Assembly: GCA_045651985.1 (NCBI GenBank)
Contig: JAZRTK010000023.1
Location: forward strand, 1-40,287
Direction: 5' to 3'
Length of the DNA stretch: 40,287 bases
Origin: SIG710 sp045651985
Lineage (GTDB): Bacteria > Bacillota > Clostridia > Oscillospirales > CAG-272
Positions 25,473 to 33,945 of this stretch are shown piece after piece. A model generated the notes under the pieces. The model did not search any database. It was not told the origin of the DNA and saw only the letters and a program-made list of their open reading frames with translations. The first letter of the stretch is position 1. Each line of letters begins with the position of its first letter. Made by a program: the position numbers and the translations under genes.

Positions 25473-25970
25473 TCACTCCACCTCCCTGATAGATACGCAC
25501 CAGCCCTCACCCGAATACCCGGGGGACCATACGTCAAGCGGTTTTCCTACCAGCACCTTGATGCCGCCGAAATAATACCCGCGCTCGTCCTTTGTCGCCT
25601 CTCCGCGGACGGTCACCAGCATATTGGTGTAGCCCTCCATTTCAGCCATAACGCCGCCCTGCTCTCCGTTAAGGAGAAGGAGCTCGGAATAAGGCTCGTA
25701 GAATACCTCGGCAATCTGACCCATGGGGGCTTTGGAATTGGCGTCGCGGATAACGTCGCCCTCGGCAAGATTGCCGGTGCCCGAATCGGGTATCTCCTTA
25801 AACAGGACCGTAAACTCCACCTGTATCTTATCCGCACCCGATTCTGCAGGCTTATTACCGCCCAGCAGCTTATTTACCACGAAGAACACCGCAACTATTA
25901 TCGCCGCGATAGCAAGAATAAGCACAAGGTCGACTATATTAAATTTTCTCTTTCTTTTTATTTCTGCCAT
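25473..25970 (-). CDS. DUF4330-like single-span membrane protein (first of pair)
   Basis: A 165-residue protein with the same plan as its neighbour: basic N-terminus (MAEIKRKRK), membrane helix (about 14-36), then a beta-rich outside domain with EGDVIRDANSKAPMGQIAEVF. Sequence identity to the second copy is low but the layout agrees. It sits 23 bases after the polymer-ligase gene. A role in cell-surface polysaccharide handling is an inference from that neighbour only. GGAGG precedes the start. Confidence 0.72.
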   Translation of the reverse strand: MAEIKRKRKFNIVDLVLILAIAAIIVAVFFVVNKLLGGNKPAESGADKIQVEFTVLFKEIPDSGTGNLAEGDVIRDANSKAPMGQIAEVFYEPYSELLLLNGEQGGVMAEMEGYTNMLVTVRGEATKDERGYYFGGIKVLVGKPLDVWSPGYSGEGWCVSIREVE

Positions 25971-25993
25971 ATTAGCCTCCGATTTACCGCTTT

Positions 25994-27943
25994 TTAATCC
26001 TCAAAGCGTGAGTTGCCGTATTTTCTTCCCACCATTGCCGTCACACGTACCATGGCAAGGACGAACCAGAAGGTGAAGAACACCCTGTAATTGTACCAGA
26101 TATGATCCGTAAGTCCCTGTAGTAGCGCACCTGCCGCCGCACTTAATGCCGCAACACAGACCGCTCTTTCACTCTTTGCGCGCGGACCGCCGAAACGGAT
26201 CAGCTCAAGCCCGCTTTGAGTGCAGAGGAAGATACAGATAAAGAATACGAAAAGCGCAGGAATTCCCAACTCCGCCGTTATCTGCAGGAACATATTGTGG
26301 GAGTGCATAGCGTACTCCGCGCCCGACTCCGCATATTTTATATAGACGCGGGAGAAGGCATCGCTTCCGATGCCGATACCCATCAGCCAGTTTTCTTCAA
26401 TGATTTTGAGCGTTCCCTTCCAAATGCTCAGTCTGTAAGCCGAGGAGGTGTCGCCCACCGTGAAAATACTGGTAAAACGCGAGATGAGATTCAAAAACAG
26501 TCCGCTGCCTCCAAGTTTGTCCCAGAGCAGAGTGAGGGAAAATGCGCCTGTCGGTATAAGCAGAGGGATTATGGTGTGGCTGTAAAGAGCGACGAAAACT
26601 AACGCCGCAAATATCAGTCCGAGCCATGCGCCGCGCGACCACGTAAGCAGGGTGCAGACACCCATAATCATGCAGGCAAAAAAGCCGTATGCGCGAAGAC
26701 CGCGGGATTTTGAGCCGAACAGAAGCGCCATGGCAAAGGGAAAGACCATAACCAGGAAAACTCCCGCCATGTTGGCGTTTCCGAAGGTTGAAGTAATTCG
26801 TCCGCTGATTCCTCCGAACACCGCCGAGTCAAGAGTCTCCGCTTCAAGATTGCCCGTCACAAGCTGGTAAAATCCCGCCAGCGACACGACAACGCCCGAT
26901 GTGACGAAAGCTATCTGAAGTCTCTGCAAAAGCTCTCTTGTTCTCACCAGCAGAACGGTCAGAAAATATACGCCCATAAGGCATACGTACATAAGACCCG
27001 ATGTAAGAGATGCTCCGACTGAGACAACGCCGCCCATGCCCATGGCAATCAGAAAAATCAGAACGAAAACGTCCGCTATTTCAATGGACATTGAAACTCT
27101 GCCCAAAAATATCTTTATCAAAGTGCATAAGACCGTGTAGATGACCATAGCCGAAAGAAAAAGTGTCGGGCTGCCCACCAAGGAAAGCAAGGGGCAGATA
27201 AGGACCATGCCCAGCAGTCCTATCTCGGGTCGGATAAAGACGAGCACCGCCGCCACAGCCGCCGCGATACCAATGCAGACCAGCATCGGGGAAACGAGAA
27301 GTGCCAGACAGCCGATCAAAGCTCCGAAAAGCGCGCCTCTGAAATATCCCGCGCTCTTTGAAGTGTGCTCGCTTACCGCCTTAAGCTCTCTTGGGGTAAA
27401 ACCCAGCAGATCGTATGTGACCGTTCGCATAATAAGGCTTGAATCAATAGCCGAGCCGAGCGTCCGCTTGGACAGGATCATAGGAAATGACGAGCAGACA
27501 AGCACAAATGGTACGGCAAAATCCCACATGGAAAAATCACCGATCAGCGCCGCTCTTTTGATTATGTTCATCACCGCCATGGAGATGCCAAGGTAAAGCA
27601 GGAAAAATCCGTAAACCCGCAAATAGACCGACAGCAGACTGTGCAGACCGCGGTGCGCAGATTTTAAAAGAAAGCTGTCCTCAACCCCCGCGATAATTGC
27701 TCTTCTTGCCCGAGACAATGGATTTCGCTCCCAGCTTTCCCCTGCTCTGTCAGACGAGCCAAAGGCCTTTGCCACGGCACCGTGAGCGAACTTCCTCTGG
27801 ATCACGGAATATCCCGTCAAGATCGAGCCGAAAAAGCCCGAAAAAAACATGTTATATATTTTTTTGGAGAACCGCATGACAAAGCTGCCCTCGAACAGGT
27901 CGCCCGTCGGCAAAAATCTTCGTCCACCGATTTTCTTCTTCAT
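25994..27943 (-). CDS. O-antigen ligase / Wzy-like polytopic membrane protein
   Basis: A 649-residue protein with about twelve or more membrane segments. Near the C-terminus, AMHSHNMFLQITAELGIPA is the HSHN-type loop of the O-antigen ligase / Wzy superfamily (Wzy_C), whose members move polysaccharides from lipid carriers or polymerise repeat units. The ligase core with this loop occupies roughly residues 270-630; residues 1-190 are an extra N-terminal region, partly soluble and basic. I chose ATG 27943, which has GGAGG six bases before it, over the ATG at 27982. In a Gram-positive the product may be a capsule, exopolysaccharide or teichuronic-type polymer; this is not decided by sequence. Confidence 0.8.
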   Translation of the reverse strand: MKKKIGGRRFLPTGDLFEGSFVMRFSKKIYNMFFSGFFGSILTGYSVIQRKFAHGAVAKAFGSSDRAGESWERNPLSRARRAIIAGVEDSFLLKSAHRGLHSLLSVYLRVYGFFLLYLGISMAVMNIIKRAALIGDFSMWDFAVPFVLVCSSFPMILSKRTLGSAIDSSLIMRTVTYDLLGFTPRELKAVSEHTSKSAGYFRGALFGALIGCLALLVSPMLVCIGIAAAVAAVLVFIRPEIGLLGMVLICPLLSLVGSPTLFLSAMVIYTVLCTLIKIFLGRVSMSIEIADVFVLIFLIAMGMGGVVSVGASLTSGLMYVCLMGVYFLTVLLVRTRELLQRLQIAFVTSGVVVSLAGFYQLVTGNLEAETLDSAVFGGISGRITSTFGNANMAGVFLVMVFPFAMALLFGSKSRGLRAYGFFACMIMGVCTLLTWSRGAWLGLIFAALVFVALYSHTIIPLLIPTGAFSLTLLWDKLGGSGLFLNLISRFTSIFTVGDTSSAYRLSIWKGTLKIIEENWLMGIGIGSDAFSRVYIKYAESGAEYAMHSHNMFLQITAELGIPALFVFFICIFLCTQSGLELIRFGGPRAKSERAVCVAALSAAAGALLQGLTDHIWYNYRVFFTFWFVLAMVRVTAMVGRKYGNSRFED

Positions 27944-27993
27944 AGGTACCTCCATTCCACCTAAATAGGCAAAACCGTACATTAAGGACTGTT

Positions 27994-28704
27994 TTAGTCC
28001 TTATCCGAGAGCAGATCGGGGCGGAGACGCTTCGTCTCCTCAAAAGCCCTCTCGTATCTCCATTTTTCAACCTTTGCGTGGTCGCCCGAAATAAGAACAT
28101 CGGGGACCTTGACTCCATGAAATTCATAGGGGCGGGTGTACTGAGGATATTCAAGCATACCGCAGGCGATGCTCTCGCTCTCGTAGCATTCCTTGTCGGA
28201 AAGCACACCGGGCAAAAGCCTTGAAATGCAGTCGACCAAAATGCAAGCGGGAAGCTCGCCGCCCGTAAGCACGTAATCTCCTATAGATATCTCCTCGTCG
28301 ATTATCTCGTCCACGATCCTTTGGTCGACGCCCTCGTAGTGACCGCAAAGGATTATGAGGTTATCAAGCGCCGAAAGCTCTGCCGCCTTGCTTTGAGTCA
28401 GCACCTTTCCCTTTGGCGACATATAAACGACCTTGCGTTTTATCTCGCCCTTTTTTAAAAGTGCCTCATCAGCTGTTTTCTTTACTGCCTCGTAGCAGTT
28501 GTAGATAGGTGGTGCCGCCATGAGCATTCCCATACCGCCGCCGTAGGGAGTGTCGTCAACCCGACGGTGCTTGTCCTCCGAGTAGTCGCGGATATTGTGA
28601 GAAAATATCTCCACCGCGCCGCTCTTCTGCGCCCTGCCGATTATGCTTTCTCCCAGTATCCTGTCGGTCATGTCCGGGAAAAGCGTCATTATGTCAAATC
28701 TCAT
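27994..28704 (-). CDS. trmD: tRNA (guanine-37-N1)-methyltransferase TrmD
   Basis: A 236-residue SPOUT methyltransferase that makes m1G37 in tRNAs and prevents frameshifting. The start MRFDIMTLFPDM, the motif DDTPYGGGMGM, and the knot residues CGHYEGVDQRIVDE and SIGDYVLTGGELPA are all intact. It follows rimM by two bases, the normal rimM-trmD pair; the ribosomal genes rpsP and rplS that often flank this pair are not here. Confidence 0.97.
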   Translation of the reverse strand: MRFDIMTLFPDMTDRILGESIIGRAQKSGAVEIFSHNIRDYSEDKHRRVDDTPYGGGMGMLMAAPPIYNCYEAVKKTADEALLKKGEIKRKVVYMSPKGKVLTQSKAAELSALDNLIILCGHYEGVDQRIVDEIIDEEISIGDYVLTGGELPACILVDCISRLLPGVLSDKECYESESIACGMLEYPQYTRPYEFHGVKVPDVLISGDHAKVEKWRYERAFEETKRLRPDLLSDKD

Positions 28705-28706
28705 TT

Positions 28707-29222
28707 TTACACCGGGTCGTCAAACATTCCCTCAATGGGCGTGACGAAAATTCCTCTTTCTATGTCAACAGATTTTACAAATTCCTTTACGGCGGGCATC
28801 ATTCGTTCGCCTGCATGCGTGTCCACCACGTATATGTCCGAAGCTCCGCGGTTCATGACCTCTCGCAGCTTTCCGTATTCCTTTCCCGTGTTCATATCGA
28901 TTACGGGCAGACCTATCATGTCGGCGATAAACACCGCGCCCTCCTCGATAGGCAGGTCTTCACGGGCGGCGTAGATCAAAGTGTTTTTCAGAGCCGCCGC
29001 GGCGTCAAAATCGGAAACGCCCTCAATTTTAAGCAGCACGAACTGTCCCATGACCGAGCCCGAAAGCACCTTCACCTCACGGTACTGTTCACCGTTCTTG
29101 AAATATATTCTTTTCAGCGACGCTAAAATTTTCGGGGTATCGCAACGGTTTTCAACCTTTACAGCCCCCATGACGCCGTGAGTGTTTATTATCTTTCCGC
29201 ATTCAAGATAGAGATTTTTCAT
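28707..29222 (-). CDS. rimM: Ribosome maturation factor RimM
   Basis: A 171-residue 16S rRNA processing factor that binds ribosomal protein S19. The N-terminal RimM domain starts with ECGKIINTHGVMGAVKV, and the C-terminal PRC-barrel begins near AVFIADMIGLPVID. Length is normal. GGAGAAAAA precedes the ATG, and a good sigma-A promoter lies about 45 bases upstream. It is the first gene of a run that continues to trmD, the ligase-like gene and the DUF4330 pair. Confidence 0.95.
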   Translation of the reverse strand: MKNLYLECGKIINTHGVMGAVKVENRCDTPKILASLKRIYFKNGEQYREVKVLSGSVMGQFVLLKIEGVSDFDAAAALKNTLIYAAREDLPIEEGAVFIADMIGLPVIDMNTGKEYGKLREVMNRGASDIYVVDTHAGERMMPAVKEFVKSVDIERGIFVTPIEGMFDDPV

Positions 29223-29264
29223 TTTTTCTCCGTTCGCACATGAAAAAATAGTTATACATTATAT

Positions 29265-29293
29265 ATTTTACCACATTTTAGCCATATTTTCAA
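29265..29293 (-). promoter_or_regulatory. Sigma-A promoter of rimM-trmD
   Basis: On the minus strand TTGAAA, 17 bases, TAAAAT, in the divergent gap between rimM and yqeG. Confidence 0.65.
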
Positions 29294-29343
29294 TACTTTT
29301 TGTCTTTTCGCCCTCAAAAAAACCAATTTTTCAGTAAAAAGTC

Positions 29344-29372
29344 TTGATATTATGAAAAAAATATGTTAGAAT
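29344..29372 (+). promoter_or_regulatory. Sigma-A promoter of yqeG
   Basis: TTGATA, 17 bases, TAGAAT, about 47 bases before the yqeG ATG, back to back with the rimM promoter. Confidence 0.65.
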
Positions 29373-29419
29373 ATCCGTTGCCGCTGAGCGGTCATTACTA
29401 AATAAGGATCGGATTTTTG

Positions 29420-29938
29420 ATGTTTTCTTTGTTCATGCCGGACTATATGTTCCGCTCATACACCGAGGTGACCCCCGAATTTCTCGAGTCGGCGGAGATC
29501 AAAACGGTGCTTGCAGATATAGATAATACCCTTGCACCCTACGAGATGCCCGACCCCGACGAAAAGATAATCGCTTGGGCAAACTCGCTTGCCGCCGCGG
29601 GAATAACCCTCATTCTCGTCTCAAATAACCACTCGGACAGAGTGGTAAGATTTGCAAGGCCCTTGCGCGTCCCCGCTTACTACGACGCAAAAAAGCCCTC
29701 GACCAAAAGCTACCGACACGCCCTTGCACAGTCGGGTCAGGACATAGCCGATGCGGCAGTGCTTGGCGACCAGGTGTTCACCGACGTGCTCGCAGGAAAA
29801 CGGCTTGGGGTCAAAGCCATACTCGTTCCGCCCATAAAGGACAAAAAGACCTTATTCTTCCGTTTCAAGCGTCTGCTTGAAAAACCCGTCTTGAGACAGT
29901 TCAAGCGTGAGCAGGTCAAAAAGCAGTTTTATACATGA
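29420..29938 (+). CDS. yqeG: YqeG-family HAD-type phosphatase
   Basis: A 172-residue HAD hydrolase of subfamily IIIA. Motif I is ADIDNTLAPYE (nucleophile Asp33, Asp35), motif II is the SNN of LILVSNNHSD, the Lys of AKKPSTK is motif III, and motif IV is LGDQVFTDVLAGKRLG. YqeG proteins are widespread in Firmicutes; relatives act on phosphatidylglycerophosphate or similar substrates, but the substrate here is not known. I chose the ATG at 29420 over an in-frame TTG at 29417. A hairpin with poor T-run follows the gene. Confidence 0.9.
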   Translation: MFSLFMPDYMFRSYTEVTPEFLESAEIKTVLADIDNTLAPYEMPDPDEKIIAWANSLAAAGITLILVSNNHSDRVVRFARPLRVPAYYDAKKPSTKSYRHALAQSGQDIADAAVLGDQVFTDVLAGKRLGVKAILVPPIKDKKTLFFRFKRLLEKPVLRQFKREQVKKQFYT

Positions 29939-29945
29939 CAAACTC

Positions 29946-29975
29946 ACGGTCGGATTTCCAAGGAAATTCGACCGT
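29946..29975 (+). terminator. Possible terminator or mRNA hairpin after yqeG
   Basis: ACGGTCGGATTTCC / GGAAATTCGACCGT gives a long stem with one G-T wobble, followed only by TACTTTTAAA. The weak T-run suggests partial termination. It lies 24 bases before the next start codon. Confidence 0.5.
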
Positions 29976-29998
29976 TACTTTTAAAAAAGAGGTACGAA

Positions 29999-30844
29999 AT
30001 GAAAAGAGCAACATTCGGGCCGGGCGGTAACAGCGAAAGCTTCTACACCTCAGGCATGAAATCAACCCTTCAAGCTCCCGGCTGGCTCAGCCGTATGGGA
30101 CTTGACGCATACGAATACCAGGCAGGCAACGGTTTACGCACAGGAGAAGCGACACTTCGGTCAATTGGTGAAAAGGCAAGGGAGCACGGCATACTCATGT
30201 CCCTGCACACCCCCTATTTCATCTCCCTTTCGGGTGTTGAGCAGGAAAAGCGTCTCAGGAGCCTTGATTATATCCGCGAAAGTCTGGCAGCCGCCGAGCT
30301 GCTGGGCGCGGATACCATAGTCGTCCACAGCGGCTCCGCCGCAAAAATTTCTCGCGATGAAGCCATGGCGCTGGCGCGTGACACACTTGAGCGTGTCGCC
30401 GACGAAATGGGCGACACCTCTATCCACATAGGACTTGAGACTATGGGTAAAATAAATCAGCTTGGAACGCTTGACGAGGTACTCGACCTTTGCAAGGTTG
30501 CAAAGTGCTTCTACCCCGTAGTCGATTTCGGGCATCTTAACGCCCGTGAGTTGGGATATTTCACAGACGCCGATTCGTATAAGCGTATTTTCGACCGCAT
30601 AGGCGAGGTCCTGGGCGACTTTTACGCACAAAACCTTCATTGCCATTTTTCGAAGATAGAATATACAAAGGCAGGCGAGAAAAAGCACCTGACCTTCGAC
30701 GACACCCAATACGGACCACAATTTGAGCCTCTTGCCGAGGTCATTGTAAAATACGGACTTTCACCCCGTATCATCTGCGAATCTGCCGGCACAATGGCAG
30801 AGGATGCACTATACATGAAAAAAGCCTGCTACGGCGAATTTTGA
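29999..30844 (+). CDS. Endonuclease IV-family TIM-barrel protein (AP endonuclease family 2)
   Basis: A 281-residue AP-endonuclease-2 TIM barrel. Most metal ligands of endonuclease IV have counterparts: SLHTPYFISL, VVHSGSAAK, GLETMGKINQLG, VVDFGHLNAR, NLHCHFSKIEY and ICESAG. Endonuclease IV cuts 5' of abasic sites. Some members of this family are sugar isomerases, but the ligand pattern and the LETMGKxxQLG motif favour a nuclease. GAGGTACGAA precedes the ATG. It follows yqeG by 60 bases and is followed by the M24 peptidase after 17. Confidence 0.83.
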   Translation: MKRATFGPGGNSESFYTSGMKSTLQAPGWLSRMGLDAYEYQAGNGLRTGEATLRSIGEKAREHGILMSLHTPYFISLSGVEQEKRLRSLDYIRESLAAAELLGADTIVVHSGSAAKISRDEAMALARDTLERVADEMGDTSIHIGLETMGKINQLGTLDEVLDLCKVAKCFYPVVDFGHLNARELGYFTDADSYKRIFDRIGEVLGDFYAQNLHCHFSKIEYTKAGEKKHLTFDDTQYGPQFEPLAEVIVKYGLSPRIICESAGTMAEDALYMKKACYGEF

Positions 30845-30861
30845 AAGGATATTGACGTATC

Positions 30862-31938
30862 ATGAAAACAGCAAAACAAAGACTTCTGGACACCATCGCC
30901 CCCGAGGTAGACGGTGTGTTCGTTTCCTCCGAGCTCAACATTTTTTATCTTACTAATTTTGATTACACCGACGGTTTTGTTCTGGTGACACGCAACAAAT
31001 CCTACGTTATAACCGACTTCCGCTACGCTGAAGCCGCAAAGGCAGCGGTATCAGACGAGTTTGAGATCGTTGTGCCAGAGAACAGAATGCTTGCTAAGAT
31101 TGCGTCCCTCCTTGAGGAAAACGGCGTTAAGAAGCTCATGTTCGAGGACGGCTTCGTTTCCTGCGCCGACCACGCACGCTTTGCCGACGTTTTCAGATCC
31201 TGCGAGCTCGTTCCCGGCGGCACCGATGCCCTCTCCACTCTCCGAGAGGTAAAGACCGAAGCAGAGCTTGAAAAGATCAACGCTGCCCAGAAGATAACCG
31301 ACGCGGCATTCGCGCACATTCTGAACTTCATCAAGCCCGAGATGACCGAGCTTGAGGTAGCGCTGGAGCTTGAATTTTTCATGCGTCGCATGGGTGCACA
31401 GTCCACAGCATTTGACACCATCGCGGTTTCGGGCTCATCATCCTCTCTGCCTCACGGAGTTCCACAGGCAAGAAGGCTTGAAAAGGGATTTTTCACCATG
31501 GATTTCGGCGCACGCCTTGACGGATATTGCTCCGATATGACAAGGACCGTCGTTCTCGGCAGTGCAGACGAGGACATGAAAAAGCTTTACAACACCGTTC
31601 TTTCCGCACAAACAGCGGCACTTGAAGCAATATGCGAGGGATCAGAAAACGCAAAGGTTGATAAGATCGCCCGCGACATTATCGACGGTGCAGGCTATAA
31701 GGGTTGCTTTGGTCACGGTCTTGGTCACGGCGTAGGTCTGTATATCCACGAATCCCCCCGCGTTTCCTCGGGCGTAAAAGAAGGCGTAACGCTTGTTTGC
31801 GGCAACGTTGTGACAGTGGAGCCGGGCGTTTACATCGAGGGCAAGTACGGCTGCCGCATCGAGGATATGGTGGCGGTCACAAAGGACGGCTGTCGCAATT
31901 TTACCCAAAGCCCCAAGGAATTGATAGAACTGTTCTGA
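30862..31938 (+). CDS. M24-family Xaa-Pro aminopeptidase / dipeptidase
   Basis: A 358-residue pita-bread metallopeptidase releasing N-terminal residues before proline. An N-terminal creatinase-like domain (about 1-125) is followed by the catalytic domain. The dimetal ligands are in TMDFGARLDGYCSDMTRT (two Asp), GHGLGHGVGLYIHESP (His), and EPGVYIEGKYGCRIEDM (two Glu). Length fits the short Firmicute PepQ/YqhT type, which in many genomes sits just before efp; no efp is present here, and a non-coding stretch follows. Confidence 0.92.
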   Translation: MKTAKQRLLDTIAPEVDGVFVSSELNIFYLTNFDYTDGFVLVTRNKSYVITDFRYAEAAKAAVSDEFEIVVPENRMLAKIASLLEENGVKKLMFEDGFVSCADHARFADVFRSCELVPGGTDALSTLREVKTEAELEKINAAQKITDAAFAHILNFIKPEMTELEVALELEFFMRRMGAQSTAFDTIAVSGSSSSLPHGVPQARRLEKGFFTMDFGARLDGYCSDMTRTVVLGSADEDMKKLYNTVLSAQTAALEAICEGSENAKVDKIARDIIDGAGYKGCFGHGLGHGVGLYIHESPRVSSGVKEGVTLVCGNVVTVEPGVYIEGKYGCRIEDMVAVTKDGCRNFTQSPKELIELF

Positions 31939-31983
31939 AAAGCAAAAAAAACAGGGGAATTTCGCCTCCGTCGAATATTTTTC

Positions 31984-32120
31984 CTCGCACCTCATGCGAG
32001 CTGGCTCCCGTACGGGAATCTGAACCCTCGTTTGCGTTAACATTCGCTTAAACCTATAGCCCTCACATCGCAAACCATTCCAATTTGCAAAAGCAAATTG
32101 GAGTGGGTTCGATTGCGGCG
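31984..32120. other. Structured non-coding element with tRNA-like T-arm sequences
   Basis: No gene is seen between the M24 peptidase and tRNA-Glu. The stretch holds nested inverted repeats: CTCGCA/TGCGAG at 31984-32000, GTTTGCG (32030-32036) with CGCAAAC (32069-32075), and a 13-bp stem CATTCCAATTTGC/GCAAATTGGAGTG at 32076-32105. At 32007-32027 the minus strand reads GGGTTC-A-GATTCCCGTACGGG, the T-arm and acceptor of the nearby tRNA-Glu with one extra base, followed by CCA. On the plus strand GGGTTCGATT recurs at 32105-32114. No full cloverleaf can be drawn. It may be an unrecognised RNA, a tRNA remnant or a dispersed repeat. Confidence 0.5.
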
Positions 32121-32127
32121 TTATCAA

Positions 32128-32167
32128 AAAACAAAAGAACACCACTTGCGTGGTGTTCTTTTGTTTT
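32128..32167. terminator. Strong terminator after tRNA-Glu (works both ways)
   Basis: AAAACAAAAGAACACCAC / GTGGTGTTCTTTTGTTTT, a perfect 18-bp inverted repeat with a TTGC loop and runs of A and T at the ends. It begins right at the tRNA 3' end on the minus strand. Confidence 0.93.
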
Positions 32168-32242
32168 TGGTGACCCGTACGGGAATCGAACCCATGATTT
32201 CAGCGTGAGAGGCTAACGTCTTAACCGCTTGACCAACGGGCC
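32168..32242 (-). tRNA. tRNA-Glu (anticodon CTC), CCA encoded
   Basis: On the minus strand a full cloverleaf folds. The acceptor is GGCCCGT with ACGGGTC (one G-T), the D arm is GTC/GAC, and the anticodon stem TTAGC/GCTGA (one wobble) encloses the loop CTCTCAC with anticodon CTC. The T arm is ATGGG-TTCGATT-CCCGT, then discriminator A and an encoded CCA. CTC reads GAG glutamate codons. It has its own promoter upstream and a terminator right behind it, so it is a single-gene transcript. Confidence 0.93.
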
Positions 32243-32261
32243 TTTCATTTCGGCAAGTGGT

Positions 32262-32290
32262 ATTATATCACATGTTTTTCGATTTTGCAA
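32262..32290 (-). promoter_or_regulatory. Sigma-A promoter of tRNA-Glu
   Basis: On the minus strand TTGCAA, 17 bases, TATAAT, placing transcription start about 10-15 bases before the tRNA 5' end. Confidence 0.8.
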
Positions 32291-32435
32291 GAGTTTTTCG
32301 AAAATTTCTCAAAAAAATTTTTTTCATCTCCAAAAATCCGACAAATTCGTTCTTTGCCATAATATTTTGACCAAAAAATTCTTCACAATCATCAAAAGTT
32401 TGTTACTTATTTTTCGACAACTTTCTTTTTTGCTA

Positions 32436-32464
32436 TTGACTTACTTTTCTCACAGTGGTATAAT
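32436..32464 (+). promoter_or_regulatory. Sigma-A promoter of the CPA2 antiporter gene
   Basis: TTGACT, 17 bases, TATAAT: near-perfect. The leader is about 45 bases. The 170 bases before it (32291-32435) are AT-rich and show no gene or clear structure. Confidence 0.85.
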
Positions 32465-32515
32465 TCTACTCGTTTGAGCAAAATTTTGTAATATTATATA
32501 AAGGAAGAAAAAATC

Positions 32516-33841
32516 ATGTCTCAGATTCAGACACTTGTAACTTTGGCAACCTGTATGCTGGTCGGCCTCCTCATCACCCGTATTTTCCGACGCTTCAGCC
32601 TGCCTGACGTAACCTCATACCTTGTGGGCGGTGTCCTTATTGGCTCATACCTACTGGGAAGCTTCGTTATCGGCGGCTACGCCTTTGGTTTTAACGACAA
32701 GGTGGCACCCGTCGGCAGCTTTGAGATCATATCCTCGGTAGCTCTTGGCTTTATCGCCTTCGATATAGGAAACGAGTTCCGAGTTTCCGACTTGAAAAAG
32801 ACGGGTAAGCAGGCAACTATCGTAGGTATTCTCCAGGCACTTGCCGCAACAGTTTTGGTTGACGCTGCCCTCATCGGGCTGCATTATATACTGCTGTCCG
32901 CAACGGGCAAGGATATCCTTTCGATCCCCGCCTGCATTATTCTTGGCGCCGTTGCTACCGCCACTGCTCCTGCAGCTACTCTTATGGTCGTCCGTCAGTA
33001 CAAGGCAAAGGGGCCTCTTACAAACATTCTGCTCCCCGTAGTTGCCCTTGACGATGCGGTAGGTCTTATAATCTTCGCCGTCTCCTTTGGAGTAGCCAAA
33101 TCCCTTTACAGCGGAACCGTTGACGTTCTTTCTATTATCGTCGAGCCTCTGTGCGAGATCGTCTTCTCTTTGGTGCTTGGTGCGGTGCTGGGCTTCATTC
33201 TGTCCTACGTGGAGAGCTTTTTCCATTCCCGTTCCAACCGTCTGACCCTGATGATCACCTTCGTATTCATCGCCGTTGCCGTTTCCATGCTCAAGTTCAA
33301 CGCGGGCGGCTTCCACATCGGATTCTCTTCCCTGCTCACTTGCATGATGCTGGGCACTGTATTCTGCAACGTCTGCGACTATTCTATAGAGATGATGGAG
33401 AGAGTTGAAAGGTGGACCAAGCCCCTGTTCCTGCTCTTCTTCGTTATCAGCGGTGCGCATCTTGATCTTTCCGTTTTCAAGAAGCCCGTATTTGTGCTTA
33501 TCGGTGCGGTCTACATAATCGCCCGTTCGCTGGGCAAGTATTTCGGTGCTATGGGATCCGCTAAAATGGCAGGCTGTGACAAAAACATTGTAAAATATCT
33601 TGGAATCACACTTTTGCCTCAGGCGGGTGTTGCTCTCGGCATGACCAGCACGGTCGTTGCCGACAAGACCTTTACAGGCAGTAACGTGGGCGAGACGGTA
33701 AACTTCGTGGTCCTCTTTGCCGTTCTCGTATACGAGATCTTCGGTCCTATGCTGACAAAGTGGGCGCTTACAAAAGCAGGCGACATTACAGCCAAGCCTG
33801 CAGACAAGACCGCAAGAAAGAAGAACGACGAGATTGCATAA
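32516..33841 (+). CDS. CPA2-type cation:proton antiporter (Na_H_Exchanger family)
   Basis: A 441-residue membrane protein with about twelve or thirteen hydrophobic segments. ATATAPAATLMVVRQYKAKGP and the acidic pair in VVALDDAVGLIIFA are the ion-binding motifs of the monovalent cation:proton antiporter-2 family. It would exchange Na+ or K+ for protons across the cell membrane. A charged tail (about 420-441, Lys/Asp-rich) ends the protein; no TrkA-N or RCK domain is attached. AAGGAAG lies before the ATG. mscL follows with its own promoter, so both may serve ion and osmotic balance. Confidence 0.87.
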   Translation: MSQIQTLVTLATCMLVGLLITRIFRRFSLPDVTSYLVGGVLIGSYLLGSFVIGGYAFGFNDKVAPVGSFEIISSVALGFIAFDIGNEFRVSDLKKTGKQATIVGILQALAATVLVDAALIGLHYILLSATGKDILSIPACIILGAVATATAPAATLMVVRQYKAKGPLTNILLPVVALDDAVGLIIFAVSFGVAKSLYSGTVDVLSIIVEPLCEIVFSLVLGAVLGFILSYVESFFHSRSNRLTLMITFVFIAVAVSMLKFNAGGFHIGFSSLLTCMMLGTVFCNVCDYSIEMMERVERWTKPLFLLFFVISGAHLDLSVFKKPVFVLIGAVYIIARSLGKYFGAMGSAKMAGCDKNIVKYLGITLLPQAGVALGMTSTVVADKTFTGSNVGETVNFVVLFAVLVYEIFGPMLTKWALTKAGDITAKPADKTARKKNDEIA

Positions 33842-33880
33842 GATTTTCTCCGATTTTTCAACATTTTTCGCGTAAAACTC

Positions 33881-33909
33881 TTGAAAAAGTAAGAAAAAAA
33901 TGATAAAAT
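33881..33909 (+). promoter_or_regulatory. Sigma-A promoter of mscL
   Basis: TTGAAA, 17 bases, TAAAAT, 37 bases before the mscL ATG. Confidence 0.7.
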
Positions 33910-33945
33910 CATATCGTAACAAAAATAACGGAGGATTTTTCTCAC

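Noticed and set aside
31939..32120. Possible tmRNA or a second complete tRNA
   Set aside because: No acceptor partner for the CCA-like end and no tag-peptide frame or tmRNA 5' end could be found; kept only as an unexplained structured element.
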